Under the pieces are notes generated by a model. The model was not told the origin of the DNA and made no database searches. It worked only from the letters and a program-made list of their open reading frames with translations. Shown here one piece after another: positions 27,768 through 36,276 of a stretch of 49,460 nucleotides of DNA. The translations under genes were made by a program, and so were the position numbers. Source of the stretch: Candidatus Thiodiazotropha sp. 'RUGA' (GTDB lineage: Bacteria; Pseudomonadota; Gammaproteobacteria; Chromatiales; Chromatiaceae); assembly GCA_016842065.1 (NCBI GenBank), contig JAEPDS010000016.1, positions 32,572-82,031 of the forward strand, in the 5' to 3' direction. Position 1 is the first letter of the stretch, and each line of letters opens with the position of its first letter.

Positions 27768-28400
27768 ATGAATAAAGAAAAACGACAGGCCATCTTTGAG
27801 CGACTTCAAGCGGCCAACCCCAATCCCACCACGGAACTCAACTACCAAACCCCTTTCGAACTCTTAGTGGCGGTCATTCTCTCGGCGCAAGCGACCGACA
27901 AGGGGGTGAACAAGGCGACTGATAAGCTGTTTCCGGTGGCCAATACACCGCAGAAGATCCATGACCTGGGGCTCGAGGGGTTGAAGCAGTACATAAAGAC
28001 CATTGGTCTGTTCAACAACAAAGCGAAGAATATTATCGAGACCTGTCGTATCCTGATGGAGAGCCATGCAGGAGAGGTGCCGCAGCAGCGTAAGGCACTC
28101 GAAGCTCTCCCCGGTGTGGGGCGTAAAACCGCCAACGTGGTGCTGAATACGGCATTTGGCCATCCGACCATGGCGGTGGATACCCACATATTCAGGGTAT
28201 CGAACCGAACCCGGATCGCTCCGGGCAAGACGCCGCTGGAGGTGGAGAAGAAACTGCTGCGTTTTACACCGGAGGTTTTTTTACAGGATGCCCACCACTG
28301 GTTGATTCTACACGGGCGATATACCTGTGTGGCACGCAAACCGAGATGCGGAAGCTGTGTGATTGAAGATCTTTGCGAATATAAAGAGAAGACGGAATAG
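27768..28400 (+). CDS. nth: Endonuclease III
   Basis: A 210-aa bifunctional DNA glycosylase/AP lyase for oxidised pyrimidines in base-excision repair. The helix-hairpin-helix with catalytic Lys is LPGVGRKTANVVL (about residues 113-125), the catalytic Asp is in AVDTHIFRV, and the 4Fe-4S ligands are C-x6-C-x2-C-x5-C in the segment starting YTCVARKPRC near the C-terminus. All catalytic residues are present. It heads a run of four closely spaced plus-strand genes. Confidence 0.97.
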   Translation: MNKEKRQAIFERLQAANPNPTTELNYQTPFELLVAVILSAQATDKGVNKATDKLFPVANTPQKIHDLGLEGLKQYIKTIGLFNNKAKNIIETCRILMESHAGEVPQQRKALEALPGVGRKTANVVLNTAFGHPTMAVDTHIFRVSNRTRIAPGKTPLEVEKKLLRFTPEVFLQDAHHWLILHGRYTCVARKPRCGSCVIEDLCEYKEKTE

Positions 28401-28433
28401 AGCTTGGTTCGTCGATTAACAAAGGAGTCCAAG

Positions 28434-28886
28434 ATGAAAACGATAACGATCCTGTTGGTAAGTCTGTTGTTCAGTGTTGGTCTGGCCCGGGCGGATGGCG
28501 GTTTGGTGACCCTGCCCAGTCAGTTCGGTTTCGAGGAGACGGTGAATCGCTTTGTGGCCGCTGTGGAGGGTGCTGGGTTGAAGGTGTTCAGTAAAATCGA
28601 CCACAGTGCGGGGGCGAAAAAGGTCGGTCAAACTCTGCGGCCCACCCTGTTGATCATCTTCGGCAGCCCGAAAGTGGGTACCGCGCTGATGACCAGCGAC
28701 CAGCGGGCCGGCATCGATCTGCCGATGAAGGCACTGGTCTGGGAGGATGATCAGGCCAAGGTCTGGCTGGGTTACAATCATCCTGACGGACTGTTCGACC
28801 GATTCGCCATCAATGACCGGGAAAAGGTCAGAAAGAAAGTGACCGGCGCGCTGCAGAAGTTTGCCATGAAAGCCACTCAGCCCTAG
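28434..28886 (+). CDS. Exported DUF302-domain protein
   Basis: A 150-aa protein with a cleavable signal peptide (KTITILLVSLLFSVGLARA, cut at about residue 20) followed by a DUF302 domain, including FEETVNRFVAAVEGAGLKVF, TLLIIFGSPKVGTALMTSD and KALVWEDDQAKVWLGYN. The family is widespread and of unsettled function. The ATG at 28434 is preferred over an upstream in-frame start because AAAGGAG precedes it and it begins the signal peptide. It lies 33 bp after nth and 7 bp before the DUF1841 gene. Confidence 0.88.
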   Translation: MKTITILLVSLLFSVGLARADGGLVTLPSQFGFEETVNRFVAAVEGAGLKVFSKIDHSAGAKKVGQTLRPTLLIIFGSPKVGTALMTSDQRAGIDLPMKALVWEDDQAKVWLGYNHPDGLFDRFAINDREKVRKKVTGALQKFAMKATQP

Positions 28887-28893
28887 AGATCTG

Positions 28894-29325
28894 ATGTTTA
28901 GTAACGATCGTAACCAGCTGCGTCAGGTGTTTTTCGAGGCCTGGCGAAAACACTCTGCAGGAGATGCCCTGCAACCACTGGAAGAGCTGGTCGCGACGGT
29001 GATTCAGCAACACCCGGAGTATCATCGACTGCTCAACGATCGGGAGCAGGGTATCGACAAGGACTATCTGCCAGAGGGTGGTGAAACCAATCCCTTTCTG
29101 CATATGGCCATGCATCTCACCTTGATCGAACAGGTCTCCACCGATCGTCCTCCCGGCATCAGTGGTTTATATCAAAGGTTCTGTCAGCGCAAAGGGGATA
29201 CCCATGAGGTCGAACACCAGCTGATGGAGTGTTTAGGGCGTATTCTTTGGGAAGCTCAGGTTGAGAACAGAATGCCGGACGAACAGGCCTATTTTGAGTG
29301 TGTCAAACGGCTGGTCGAATCATGA
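28894..29325 (+). CDS. DUF1841 family protein
   Basis: A 143-aa soluble helical protein characteristic of the proteobacterial DUF1841 family: MFSNDRNQLRQVFFEAWRK at the start, NPFLHMAMHLTLIEQVSTDR in the middle with conserved His residues, and HEVEHQLMECLGRILWEAQ toward the end. The His/Glu pattern hints at metal binding, but no function is established. It overlaps the next gene by 4 bp (ATGA), so the two are translationally coupled. Confidence 0.88.
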   Translation: MFSNDRNQLRQVFFEAWRKHSAGDALQPLEELVATVIQQHPEYHRLLNDREQGIDKDYLPEGGETNPFLHMAMHLTLIEQVSTDRPPGISGLYQRFCQRKGDTHEVEHQLMECLGRILWEAQVENRMPDEQAYFECVKRLVES

Positions 29326-29519
29326 GTGCTGAGCAGAATTTCAGCAACTGTACCCTCTGCCGGGTAATGCGTGGGTTGGCTTTTGGTGGCGTTGGTGCAG
29401 CAATCGGCGGCTATGGCGCCCTGTTTTTCGGGGTTGATCGAAATGAGGCTGTCTACTATGCGTTGTTCGGGGCATTCGCCTTAACGGTCTTCATTCTACG
29501 CAAGAGAAAGCCGGATTAG
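29322..29519 (+). CDS. Small membrane protein with two helices
   Basis: A 65-aa protein starting at the ATG that overlaps the DUF1841 stop. A CTLCR motif near the N-terminus is followed by two hydrophobic helices (about 20-36 and 42-58) and a basic tail (LRKRKPD). I do not recognise a family. The two-cysteine motif facing one side of the membrane could bind a metal or redox partner, but that is only a suggestion. The coupling makes it very likely a real gene. Confidence 0.7.
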   Translation: MSAEQNFSNCTLCRVMRGLAFGGVGAAIGGYGALFFGVDRNEAVYYALFGAFALTVFILRKRKPD

Positions 29520-29553
29520 GTTGTGGTTGTATGTATAGGGCCGAATTGTAATG

Positions 29554-29716
29554 GACATTAAATGCAGGATGTTCACCCTCTCGCCAACCCATCTCCCATC
29601 AAGGGAGAGGGGCTTTTGTGCCTCTCCTCGGCAAATTTTTTGATAACGGGATAGCTGCGATGCAGAATAAAAAGGCCATAATGTTTTATGAAGTTAATAT
29701 TGATGGTACGAAGTGA
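29554..29716 (+). repeat. Upstream copy of a duplicated segment (repeat arm plus glycosyltransferase 5' end)
   Basis: About 160 bp that aligns with 29881-30038 at roughly 85 percent identity by eye. It contains the right arm of a family A element (29573-29616), the leader with CTCCTCGGCAAATTTT, and the first 17 codons of the glycosyltransferase reading frame. The downstream copy continues into the intact gene; this copy ends at an in-frame stop. Confidence 0.8.
29660..29716 (+). pseudogene. Truncated 5' fragment of the downstream glycosyltransferase gene
   Basis: The ATG at 29660 opens a frame that reads MQNKKAIMFYEVNIDGTK and then stops. The first 17 residues match the N-terminus of the glycosyltransferase at 29987 (MQNKKTIMFCEGNIDGT) with three substitutions plus synonymous changes. 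It is a duplicated gene start that has lost its body. It could still be translated as a short leader peptide, but nothing shows this. Confidence 0.75.
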
Positions 29717-29754
29717 TATAACCAATCATCGCGTGTCAAACTGATTGAGTGAGT

Positions 29755-29945
29755 AGCTCCCCTCTCCCCTTGTGGGAGAGGGGCCGGGGGAGAGGGGGAG
29801 AATCTATCAGCACCCTCCTATGTATCAACAATCCACAGCATAAGGGGTGATGTTTTTATGCAGCGTGATTTATACCTGATGACATCTAATGCAGGATGCT
29901 CACCCTCTCCCCAACCCCTCTCCCATCAAGGGAGAGGGGCTTGCA
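29755..29945 (+). repeat. MITE-like element, family A, copy 3
   Basis: The left arm at 29755-29800 is nearly identical to 171-216. The right arm at about 29900-29945 matches 311-350. The interior (about 100 bp) differs from copies 1 and 2 and includes GGGTGATGTTTTTATGCAGCG. The right arm overlaps the duplicated segment upstream of the glycosyltransferase gene, so the element and the duplication are physically linked. Confidence 0.7.
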
Positions 29946-29986
29946 AGAATCTCCTCGGCAAATTTTGAATCAATGGGCCAGCAGTG

Positions 29987-31189
29987 ATGCAGAATAAAAA
30001 GACCATAATGTTTTGTGAAGGTAATATCGATGGCACCATCGGTGGATCATATTACAGTCTGCTCTATCTGACCCGGGGGCTGGATAAAACCAAATACACC
30101 CCCGTTGTTGTATTTCATAGAGACAATGCCTTGATCCCAGAGTACAACAAGGCAGGTGTCAGAACCCTGGTGGTACCCTCGTTCGATCCGATTCTGTTTC
30201 AAACCAATAAAATGCCCCTCTTGAAACCGATCATCAAGATCGTTCAGAAACTGACGAATCTGTTCGGCTATCTGTTTGTCTACGGCAATAAATATAAAAA
30301 ACTGCTGCAGGAAAACTCAGTTGACCTGCTGCATCTGAACAACTCCATCATCCGCAACAATAATTGGATTGTGGCAGCGTTGATGGCAAGGGTTCCCTGC
30401 ATAACCCACGAGCGTGGCATCAATGACCACTATCCGGCTATCTCGAAGTTTCTTGCCAAGCGTCTGAGGGCGATTATCAGCATCTCCAACTCGGTTACCG
30501 AAAGACTGACCGGTAATGGAGTCGATAGGGAAAAGATCGTCACCATACATAACGGTATCGATCCGGATGATGTCAGGCTGAAGGTGTCGGATCAGGATAT
30601 GCTGCAGCAGCTGAAGATCGGCGATGACTTCAATGTGATCGGGGTGATTGGCAATATCAAAGAGTGGAAAGGGCAGGAGGTTGCTGTCAGGGCGATGCGC
30701 AAGGTGGTCGATGCTTTCCCGAAAACGGTTTGCCTGTTGATCGGAGATACCTCGAAAGAGGATGCCTACTACCAGGAGCGGTTGAAGTCACTCATCAGCG
30801 AGCTGGGACTTGAGTCGAACATCATCTTTACCGGCCATGTGAGCAATGTGCCGGATTATCTCAATGTTCTGGATATCATGCTGCATACCTCGATCGATCC
30901 CGAGCCCTTCGGTCGGGTGTTGATTGAAGCGATGTCCCTGTCGAAGCCTTTGATCGCCTCTAACGATGGAGCAATTCCGGAGATCGTGGAGCATGAAAAA
31001 ACCGGTCTGACATTCACCCCGGGAGATCATGACCATCTTGCGGATTCAGTCATCAGGTTGTTACAAGACAGGGATTACGCGGAACAGATCGGTAAAGCGG
31101 GATTTGACCGATTGATGGATCACTTTCATATCAATGTGAATGTGCAAAAGACTGAATCGCTGTACGCCCAGATCCTTTCTGAGCGTTAA
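29987..31189 (+). CDS. Family 4 glycosyltransferase (GT-B fold)
   Basis: A 400-aa protein. The N-terminal Rossmann domain (about 1-180) begins with a glycine-rich acceptor loop (GTIGGSYYSLLYL) and contains THERGIN. The C-terminal domain has VIGVIGNIKEWKGQEVAVRAM, then FTGHVSNVPDYL and the E-x7-E donor-binding motif EPFGRVLIEAM. Such enzymes transfer sugars from nucleotide-sugar donors to lipopolysaccharide or capsule precursors at the inner face of the membrane. The ATG at 29987 is used; a GTG just before it is an alternative, and the ribosome site is weak. No other polysaccharide gene is adjacent, so the gene is isolated. Its 5' end has a partial duplicate upstream. Confidence 0.9.
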   Translation: MQNKKTIMFCEGNIDGTIGGSYYSLLYLTRGLDKTKYTPVVVFHRDNALIPEYNKAGVRTLVVPSFDPILFQTNKMPLLKPIIKIVQKLTNLFGYLFVYGNKYKKLLQENSVDLLHLNNSIIRNNNWIVAALMARVPCITHERGINDHYPAISKFLAKRLRAIISISNSVTERLTGNGVDREKIVTIHNGIDPDDVRLKVSDQDMLQQLKIGDDFNVIGVIGNIKEWKGQEVAVRAMRKVVDAFPKTVCLLIGDTSKEDAYYQERLKSLISELGLESNIIFTGHVSNVPDYLNVLDIMLHTSIDPEPFGRVLIEAMSLSKPLIASNDGAIPEIVEHEKTGLTFTPGDHDHLADSVIRLLQDRDYAEQIGKAGFDRLMDHFHINVNVQKTESLYAQILSER

Positions 31190-31234
31190 GTGGTCATCCT
31201 GTTTTCCGCCATTGGGTATTTTGATTTATTTGTA

Positions 31235-31383
31235 TTGGCCGCTAATGAACGCCAATCTCCGCAAAAGCTCGCTAACACTGACTCAGGGTAGCAAGACCAT
31301 CGCATAATTTGTGATCATTCGCGGACTGAATTTCCGTGACCATTGGCGGGTCTTAGCGGTGATTGGCGTTGATTCGCGGCTAA
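31235..31383. repeat. Inverted-repeat element, family B, copy 3
   Basis: The left arm at 31235-31276 and right arm at 31342-31383 are imperfect reverse complements sharing GCCGC-AAT-AACGCCAATC. The total length is about 149 bp, as in copy 1. It lies between the convergent glycosyltransferase and xseA genes, a position where it could also act as a transcription stop, though no T tract is evident. Confidence 0.7.
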
Positions 31384-31396
31384 TGAGTGTTCCGCA

Positions 31397-32758
31397 TCAA
31401 CGCTTCTTCTTCACCACCTGACAGATCAGGCTGCCTTTGTGCAGTCTGGCCTGCAACTCATCCCCCAGTTCAACTTCAGCGGCATCGGTGATGATTGCAT
31501 TGGTTGTCGGGCTGCTGACAATCGCATAGCCCCGCCCAAGGGTGTTCAGCGGGCTCAGATTGTGCAGATCCCGGCCAAGCTGTGTGAAGCGGGTCTGTTC
31601 CCGGTTCAGGCGTTGCGTCACGGCGCGATGCAGTCGTTGCTCCAGGCTGGTGGTTTGCTGCATCAACCGTTTGAGTCGTTGCTCCGGTGTCTGTCTGGCC
31701 AGACGGGTGTGAAGCCGGTCAATACGCTGGTGCTTTTGCAACAGATTGAAGTGAAACTGTCGCGACAGACGATCGGATAGTTCGTCCAGGCGCTGGGCCT
31801 GCTGCTGCAGACGCCTTTTCGGGTGCTGGATCTGCAGGCGTTTGAGCAGTGCAGAGAAGTGCTGCTGCAGCTGTTGCAGTCGCTGTTGCTGGTTCTGCTT
31901 CAAGCGTCTGGTGACCGCATGCAGCCGCTGTTGCCACTCTAGTTGATCCGGGGTGACCAGCTCAGCCGCTGCCGAGGGGGTGGCTGCCCGTCGGTCCGCC
32001 ACAAAGTCGGCGATGGTAAAATCGATTTCGTGGCCGATACCGGTTACCAGCGGGATGCTGAGTTGATGGATGGCCCTGGCAACCTGCTCTTCATTAAACG
32101 CCTGCAGATCCTCCAGTGAGCCGCCACCCCGGCTTAAGATCAACAGGTCGCACTCCTGGCGCCGCTCGGCCAGTTTCAGCATCTGAACAATCTGTCTTGC
32201 TGCGTCCTCACCCTGTACCTGGACCGGATAGATGATCACCGGCAGGGCCGGAAAGCGTCGCTTCAGCACAGAGAGCAGATCCCGCACGGCGGCGCCGCTC
32301 GGCGAGGTGATCAGGCCAAGCTGTTTGGGTGGTACCGGTATCGGCTTTTTCTGTTCAGTGTCGAACAGACCCTCCGCCGCCAGCTTCTGTTTTAATTGTT
32401 CGAAGGCGAAACGCAACGCCCCTTCACCGGCCGGCTCCATATGCTCGGCAATCAACTGAAACTCGCCCCGTGCCTCATACAGGCTGACCTTGGCGCGGAT
32501 CAAAACCTGTTGGCCGTTTTCAGGGCGAAAGCGCAGGCGCAGCCGTTTCATGCGGAACATGGCGCAACGCACCTGCGCTGCTTCATCCTTGAGACTGAAG
32601 TAGATATGACCGGAGGCGGGTTGGGCGAGATTGGAGATCTCACCACTGACCCAGAGGAGAGGGAAGCTGGCTTCCAGTATCGCGCGGGTCTCCCTTACCA
32701 GGCGGGAAACGGAGAAAATATCTCTTGCACCGTTGTTGGCTGGGGGTTGTTGATTCAA
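31397..32758 (-). CDS. xseA: Exodeoxyribonuclease VII large subunit
   Basis: A 453-aa protein. The N-terminal OB fold (about 10-110) binds single-stranded DNA (SFPLLWVSGEISNL, SGHIYFSLKDE). The central catalytic domain contains LGLITSPSGAAVRDLLSVL and LLILSRGGGSLEDLQAFNEE, then VTGIGHEIDFTIADFVADRRAATPS. A long Gln/Arg/Leu-rich coiled coil (about 275-400) precedes the C-terminal strand region. With XseB it degrades single-stranded DNA. It starts with TTG at 32758, overlapping the TGA of the upstream receptor-GGDEF-EAL gene, which suggests translational coupling. No better start is visible in frame. Confidence 0.95.
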   Translation of the reverse strand: MNQQPPANNGARDIFSVSRLVRETRAILEASFPLLWVSGEISNLAQPASGHIYFSLKDEAAQVRCAMFRMKRLRLRFRPENGQQVLIRAKVSLYEARGEFQLIAEHMEPAGEGALRFAFEQLKQKLAAEGLFDTEQKKPIPVPPKQLGLITSPSGAAVRDLLSVLKRRFPALPVIIYPVQVQGEDAARQIVQMLKLAERRQECDLLILSRGGGSLEDLQAFNEEQVARAIHQLSIPLVTGIGHEIDFTIADFVADRRAATPSAAAELVTPDQLEWQQRLHAVTRRLKQNQQQRLQQLQQHFSALLKRLQIQHPKRRLQQQAQRLDELSDRLSRQFHFNLLQKHQRIDRLHTRLARQTPEQRLKRLMQQTTSLEQRLHRAVTQRLNREQTRFTQLGRDLHNLSPLNTLGRGYAIVSSPTTNAIITDAAEVELGDELQARLHKGSLICQVVKKKR

Positions 32759-35700
32759 GCGGTCTCTTTACTCAGATAGGATTCAAATTGATCCACCGGC
32801 AGTGGATGGCTGAAGTAGTAACCTTGGAATATTCTGCAACCTTTGTCACGCAGAAATTTCAATTGAGCATCGGTCTCCACGCCGATGGCAACCACTTCGA
32901 TATCCATGTTCTGAGCCATGGTGATGATGGTCTGTACCAGTTGTGCGTCTTTCGGGTCGCTGGAGATGTCGCGGATGAAGCTTCGGTCGATTTTCAGCTG
33001 ATCAACAGGTAGGCGGCGTATATAGGCGATCGAGGCGTAGCCGATGCCAAAACAGTCGATGGAGAATCTCACCCCCAGTTTTTTCAGTTTCAGGACCTTT
33101 TCCGTGGCCTCTTCAAAGTTCTCTACCAGGGTGCCCTCATGGATCTCCAGCGTCAGGTGTCTGGGGTCGACCCCGGTATGGGATACCAGCTCCTCGATCT
33201 GGTCTGCAAAGTTGGCCTGATGGAAGTGAACCGCACTGATATTGACTGCCAGGTTGAGCGGGTCCTGAAGCTGTTCGGACCAGTGTTTGATCTTCTGCAA
33301 CGCCTGGTTGAGTACCCATTCACTGATCTGCAGGATCTGACCTGACTCTTCAGCAACGCTAATGAACCGGCGGGGTTCAACCTGTCCATGGTTGGGATGG
33401 AACCAGCGCAACAGCGCTTCGACGCTGATCAGGTTGCCACCCAGGTCGAGCTGAGGTTGATAGTAGATCGACAACTCGTCATTGATCAGCGCGTTACGCA
33501 GATCGTTCTGCAACCTGAGTTGTTGTTCTGCCGCGTCCTGCATACCAGGCAGGAAGAAGCGGATGGTATTGCGACCCTCCTCTTTGGCCCGATACATGGC
33601 GGTATCCGCATATTTGAGGATATCGTCAGCGCTGGCGCCATCCATCGGAAAGATGACGATGCCGATGCTGGGTGTGATGTGCAGTTCATTGTCACTGATG
33701 TTATAGGGCTTCGACAGGCTCGACTGAATCTTTTCTGCGCCTTGGCGGGCTTGTTGAGCGGCTATTTGTGGATTGCCGTCGAGCTCGCTGAACAGCACGA
33801 TGAACTCATCCCCTCCGAGCCGTGAGGCGGTATCCTCATCCCTGATCTCACTGGTCAGGCGCTCGGCAACCTGTTGCAACAGTAGGTCGCCGACATTGTG
33901 GCCCAGTGAGTCGTTGATGGTTTTGAAATGGTCCAGGTCCATGAACAGGACGGCGCCGCGGTGGTGATGCCGGCGGCAGCGGGATTGAGCCTGTCCCAGA
34001 CGATCGATCAGCAGGCGCCGGTTGGGTAACGCAGTGAGGGAGTCGTAAGTCGCCTGATAGGCCAGTCGCTCCATCGCTCTCATGCGCTCGATTTCAGCGC
34101 TGATCCGGGCTGCGATGATATCCATCACGTCGGCCCAGTCGGGCGGCATGAAGAGGGGCTTGCGGGAGACCACCCAGACAATACCGATTACCACATTGTT
34201 GCGGTCCCGAATCGGTGCGCCGGCGTAGCCCTGAACATCAAGCAATACCAGATCCTCATCCTTTGGAAAGAGATCCTGAACACCCTGGGGAAAAAGCGAG
34301 GCGCCCTGCCTGACAACCTTATCACAGGGTGTTTCGTTGATACGGTAGGAGAAATCCTCAATCACCCGGCCATCGATGATGTTGGCCAGGGATTTCATCT
34401 GGTTTCTACCCACCAGTTCACCGATATTCGCGCCATCAGCGCCAAACCAGCGACACAGCTCTCTGGCAACATGTTCAAAGAAGTCCTCACCGGTGATGCC
34501 GACCATACTCTCCATCAGGGTGTTGAGGGTCTCTGCCGCACGCTTACGCTCCGAGATCTCCTGGTGGGTGCCGCAGGCCCGGGTTGGTCGCTGGGTGATC
34601 GGATCGAATTCGACCGCGCCACCTGAGCCTTCAATCCAGACCCACTGGCCGTTTGCGTGTTTCATGCGGAATTCGACTTTATAGGTTTTGCCCTCTTCAA
34701 TCCGTTGATTGATGTTCGGCATGATCCTCTCCCTATCCTTGGGATGGAGACGATCCCGCCAATCGTCAATGTTATGTTTCATTGCGGATGGTTCCAGCCC
34801 CAGCTGATCCAGCCAGCGTTGATTGACGGTGAAATGATCTGTGACCAGATTCCAGTCCCAAAACCCCAGCGAGGCACCTTTGACCACCAGTGAGAGTTGC
34901 TTTTCGGTTTCTCGCAGGTGGGAGACGTCTACCAGGGTTACCGGCATATGCTGTACCTCTTCAACAGAGTCCGACAGGGGAAAACTGATCATCACCTGAA
35001 TCAGTTGGCCCTTTGCAGTCAGCAGCGGCACTTCACATGTGAATACTGTCTGTTTTTCACTGGATGCAATCAGAAACTCTTTGAAGGCGGTGAACACTTC
35101 CGGAGTGATGCTTTTCGGTAACCACTGCTGCAGTGTCTTCAGGCTCTTAACCCCGAACAGTCTGAAGGTGGCTGGGTTGGCGTTGATCACACGGACCAGG
35201 AACAGCATCTCGCGCAACTGATCCGGATGGTTGTCGAAATGGGTTCTGAGGTCTTCCACACCCGAGTCCAGCAGTTGATCCAGTCTGACCAGGGCTTTTG
35301 AGCTGTCACCCTCACATAACGCGGTGGCGACCCCATCGAAGAAGTTGTGGTACTGGGCCTCGGTTTCGGCGAGTTGCTGAGTCTTGACTCTGACCCGCCA
35401 TCTGAGGATTTGTGCAATCAACACCAGTGCCGCCACCAGAATGCCAATCGCAAAGATGACCTGGTAGAGCAGGCGGGGCTGTTGCGGCGGAGATGTGTGG
35501 GTTTCGAACAGCGTCTTGAGTCGCTGATGGTAGACCGAGAGCTCATCGCTCTTCTGGTTGGCCAGATGAAAATCGAGTCGCTGCTTGATGGTATGCGCTT
35601 TTGGGCTCTGCTGGGATATGGCAAAGCGGATATCCAGGGGGATCAGGATGATTGGGCTGGGCACCGGACTATGGAAATGTCCATGGCTCAAACCGTAAAG

Positions 35701-36276
35701 GCGGCTGATCAGGCCGGCATCTGCTCTGCCACTGGCAATCGCCCGCATCACCATGTCGTAAGTGGCGTATTTCTGGGTACGGCACTCAATTCCGAACGAA
35801 TTGCAGATCTCATGCAGTCCATTTTTTGAGGTCAGGTAGACGTCATCCGTCAATACGGCGATGTTCTTGTCATGAAGATCGGCAATTGTCTGAATTTTCG
35901 AGTTTTCAGGAACGTAAATCTGCCCCCAATTGGCGATGACGGTCTGGTCTGAGAAGAGGAAGCGTTTTTTTCGTGAGTCGTTGATCGCGATCGCTGGCAG
36001 CAGGTCGATCTTTCCGGCAGAGAGTCGATAGAGCTGGTCACTCCATGTTCCAAGCACATAGCGCACCTTCCACCCCTCCTGGTGGGCGATTTGCTCAAGG
36101 ATGTCGATGAAAAGCCCCCCCGGCCGACCCATCGAATCGGTATCAACCAAGGGCGGGTTCTTATAGACCCCCACTCTCAGGGTCATGGGGGTATTGCCCT
36201 GGGCAATACCCCAGTTGATCAGCAGGCCAATAGCAAATAGGAGGAAAAAAATCCGGTTAAACAAAAATTTGTGCAT
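32755..36276 (-). CDS. Receptor-type GGDEF-EAL protein with periplasmic binding domain; EAL domain degenerate
   Basis: About 1173 aa (numbering from the ATG at 36276). Signal/anchor at about 5-27; SBP_bac_3 domain at about 32-255; transmembrane helix at about 272-292; PAS-like region at about 308-455; PAS/PAC at about 465-577; GAF at about 590-735; GGDEF at about 742-905 with intact RLGGDEF (821-825); EAL at about 915-1165. In the EAL domain the family DDFG is DCFG (C1075) and AEGVE is AIGVE (I1131), while the other metal and substrate ligands (Glu of EALLRW, Asn of NIS, Lys, Gln) remain. The predicted outcome is diguanylate cyclase activity with little or no phosphodiesterase activity. The ATG at 36276 is chosen because GGGAAG precedes it; a GTG lies six bases earlier. 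Confidence 0.93.
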   Translation of the reverse strand: MHKFLFNRIFFLLFAIGLLINWGIAQGNTPMTLRVGVYKNPPLVDTDSMGRPGGLFIDILEQIAHQEGWKVRYVLGTWSDQLYRLSAGKIDLLPAIAINDSRKKRFLFSDQTVIANWGQIYVPENSKIQTIADLHDKNIAVLTDDVYLTSKNGLHEICNSFGIECRTQKYATYDMVMRAIASGRADAGLISRLYGLSHGHFHSPVPSPIILIPLDIRFAISQQSPKAHTIKQRLDFHLANQKSDELSVYHQRLKTLFETHTSPPQQPRLLYQVIFAIGILVAALVLIAQILRWRVRVKTQQLAETEAQYHNFFDGVATALCEGDSSKALVRLDQLLDSGVEDLRTHFDNHPDQLREMLFLVRVINANPATFRLFGVKSLKTLQQWLPKSITPEVFTAFKEFLIASSEKQTVFTCEVPLLTAKGQLIQVMISFPLSDSVEEVQHMPVTLVDVSHLRETEKQLSLVVKGASLGFWDWNLVTDHFTVNQRWLDQLGLEPSAMKHNIDDWRDRLHPKDRERIMPNINQRIEEGKTYKVEFRMKHANGQWVWIEGSGGAVEFDPITQRPTRACGTHQEISERKRAAETLNTLMESMVGITGEDFFEHVARELCRWFGADGANIGELVGRNQMKSLANIIDGRVIEDFSYRINETPCDKVVRQGASLFPQGVQDLFPKDEDLVLLDVQGYAGAPIRDRNNVVIGIVWVVSRKPLFMPPDWADVMDIIAARISAEIERMRAMERLAYQATYDSLTALPNRRLLIDRLGQAQSRCRRHHHRGAVLFMDLDHFKTINDSLGHNVGDLLLQQVAERLTSEIRDEDTASRLGGDEFIVLFSELDGNPQIAAQQARQGAEKIQSSLSKPYNISDNELHITPSIGIVIFPMDGASADDILKYADTAMYRAKEEGRNTIRFFLPGMQDAAEQQLRLQNDLRNALINDELSIYYQPQLDLGGNLISVEALLRWFHPNHGQVEPRRFISVAEESGQILQISEWVLNQALQKIKHWSEQLQDPLNLAVNISAVHFHQANFADQIEELVSHTGVDPRHLTLEIHEGTLVENFEEATEKVLKLKKLGVRFSIDCFGIGYASIAYIRRLPVDQLKIDRSFIRDISSDPKDAQLVQTIITMAQNMDIEVVAIGVETDAQLKFLRDKGCRIFQGYYFSHPLPVDQFESYLSKETA

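Noticed and set aside
29554-29945. CRISPR-like repeated arrangement
   Set aside because: The repeats are inverted-repeat element ends and a gene-start duplication, not short regularly spaced units with unique spacers; no cas genes are present.
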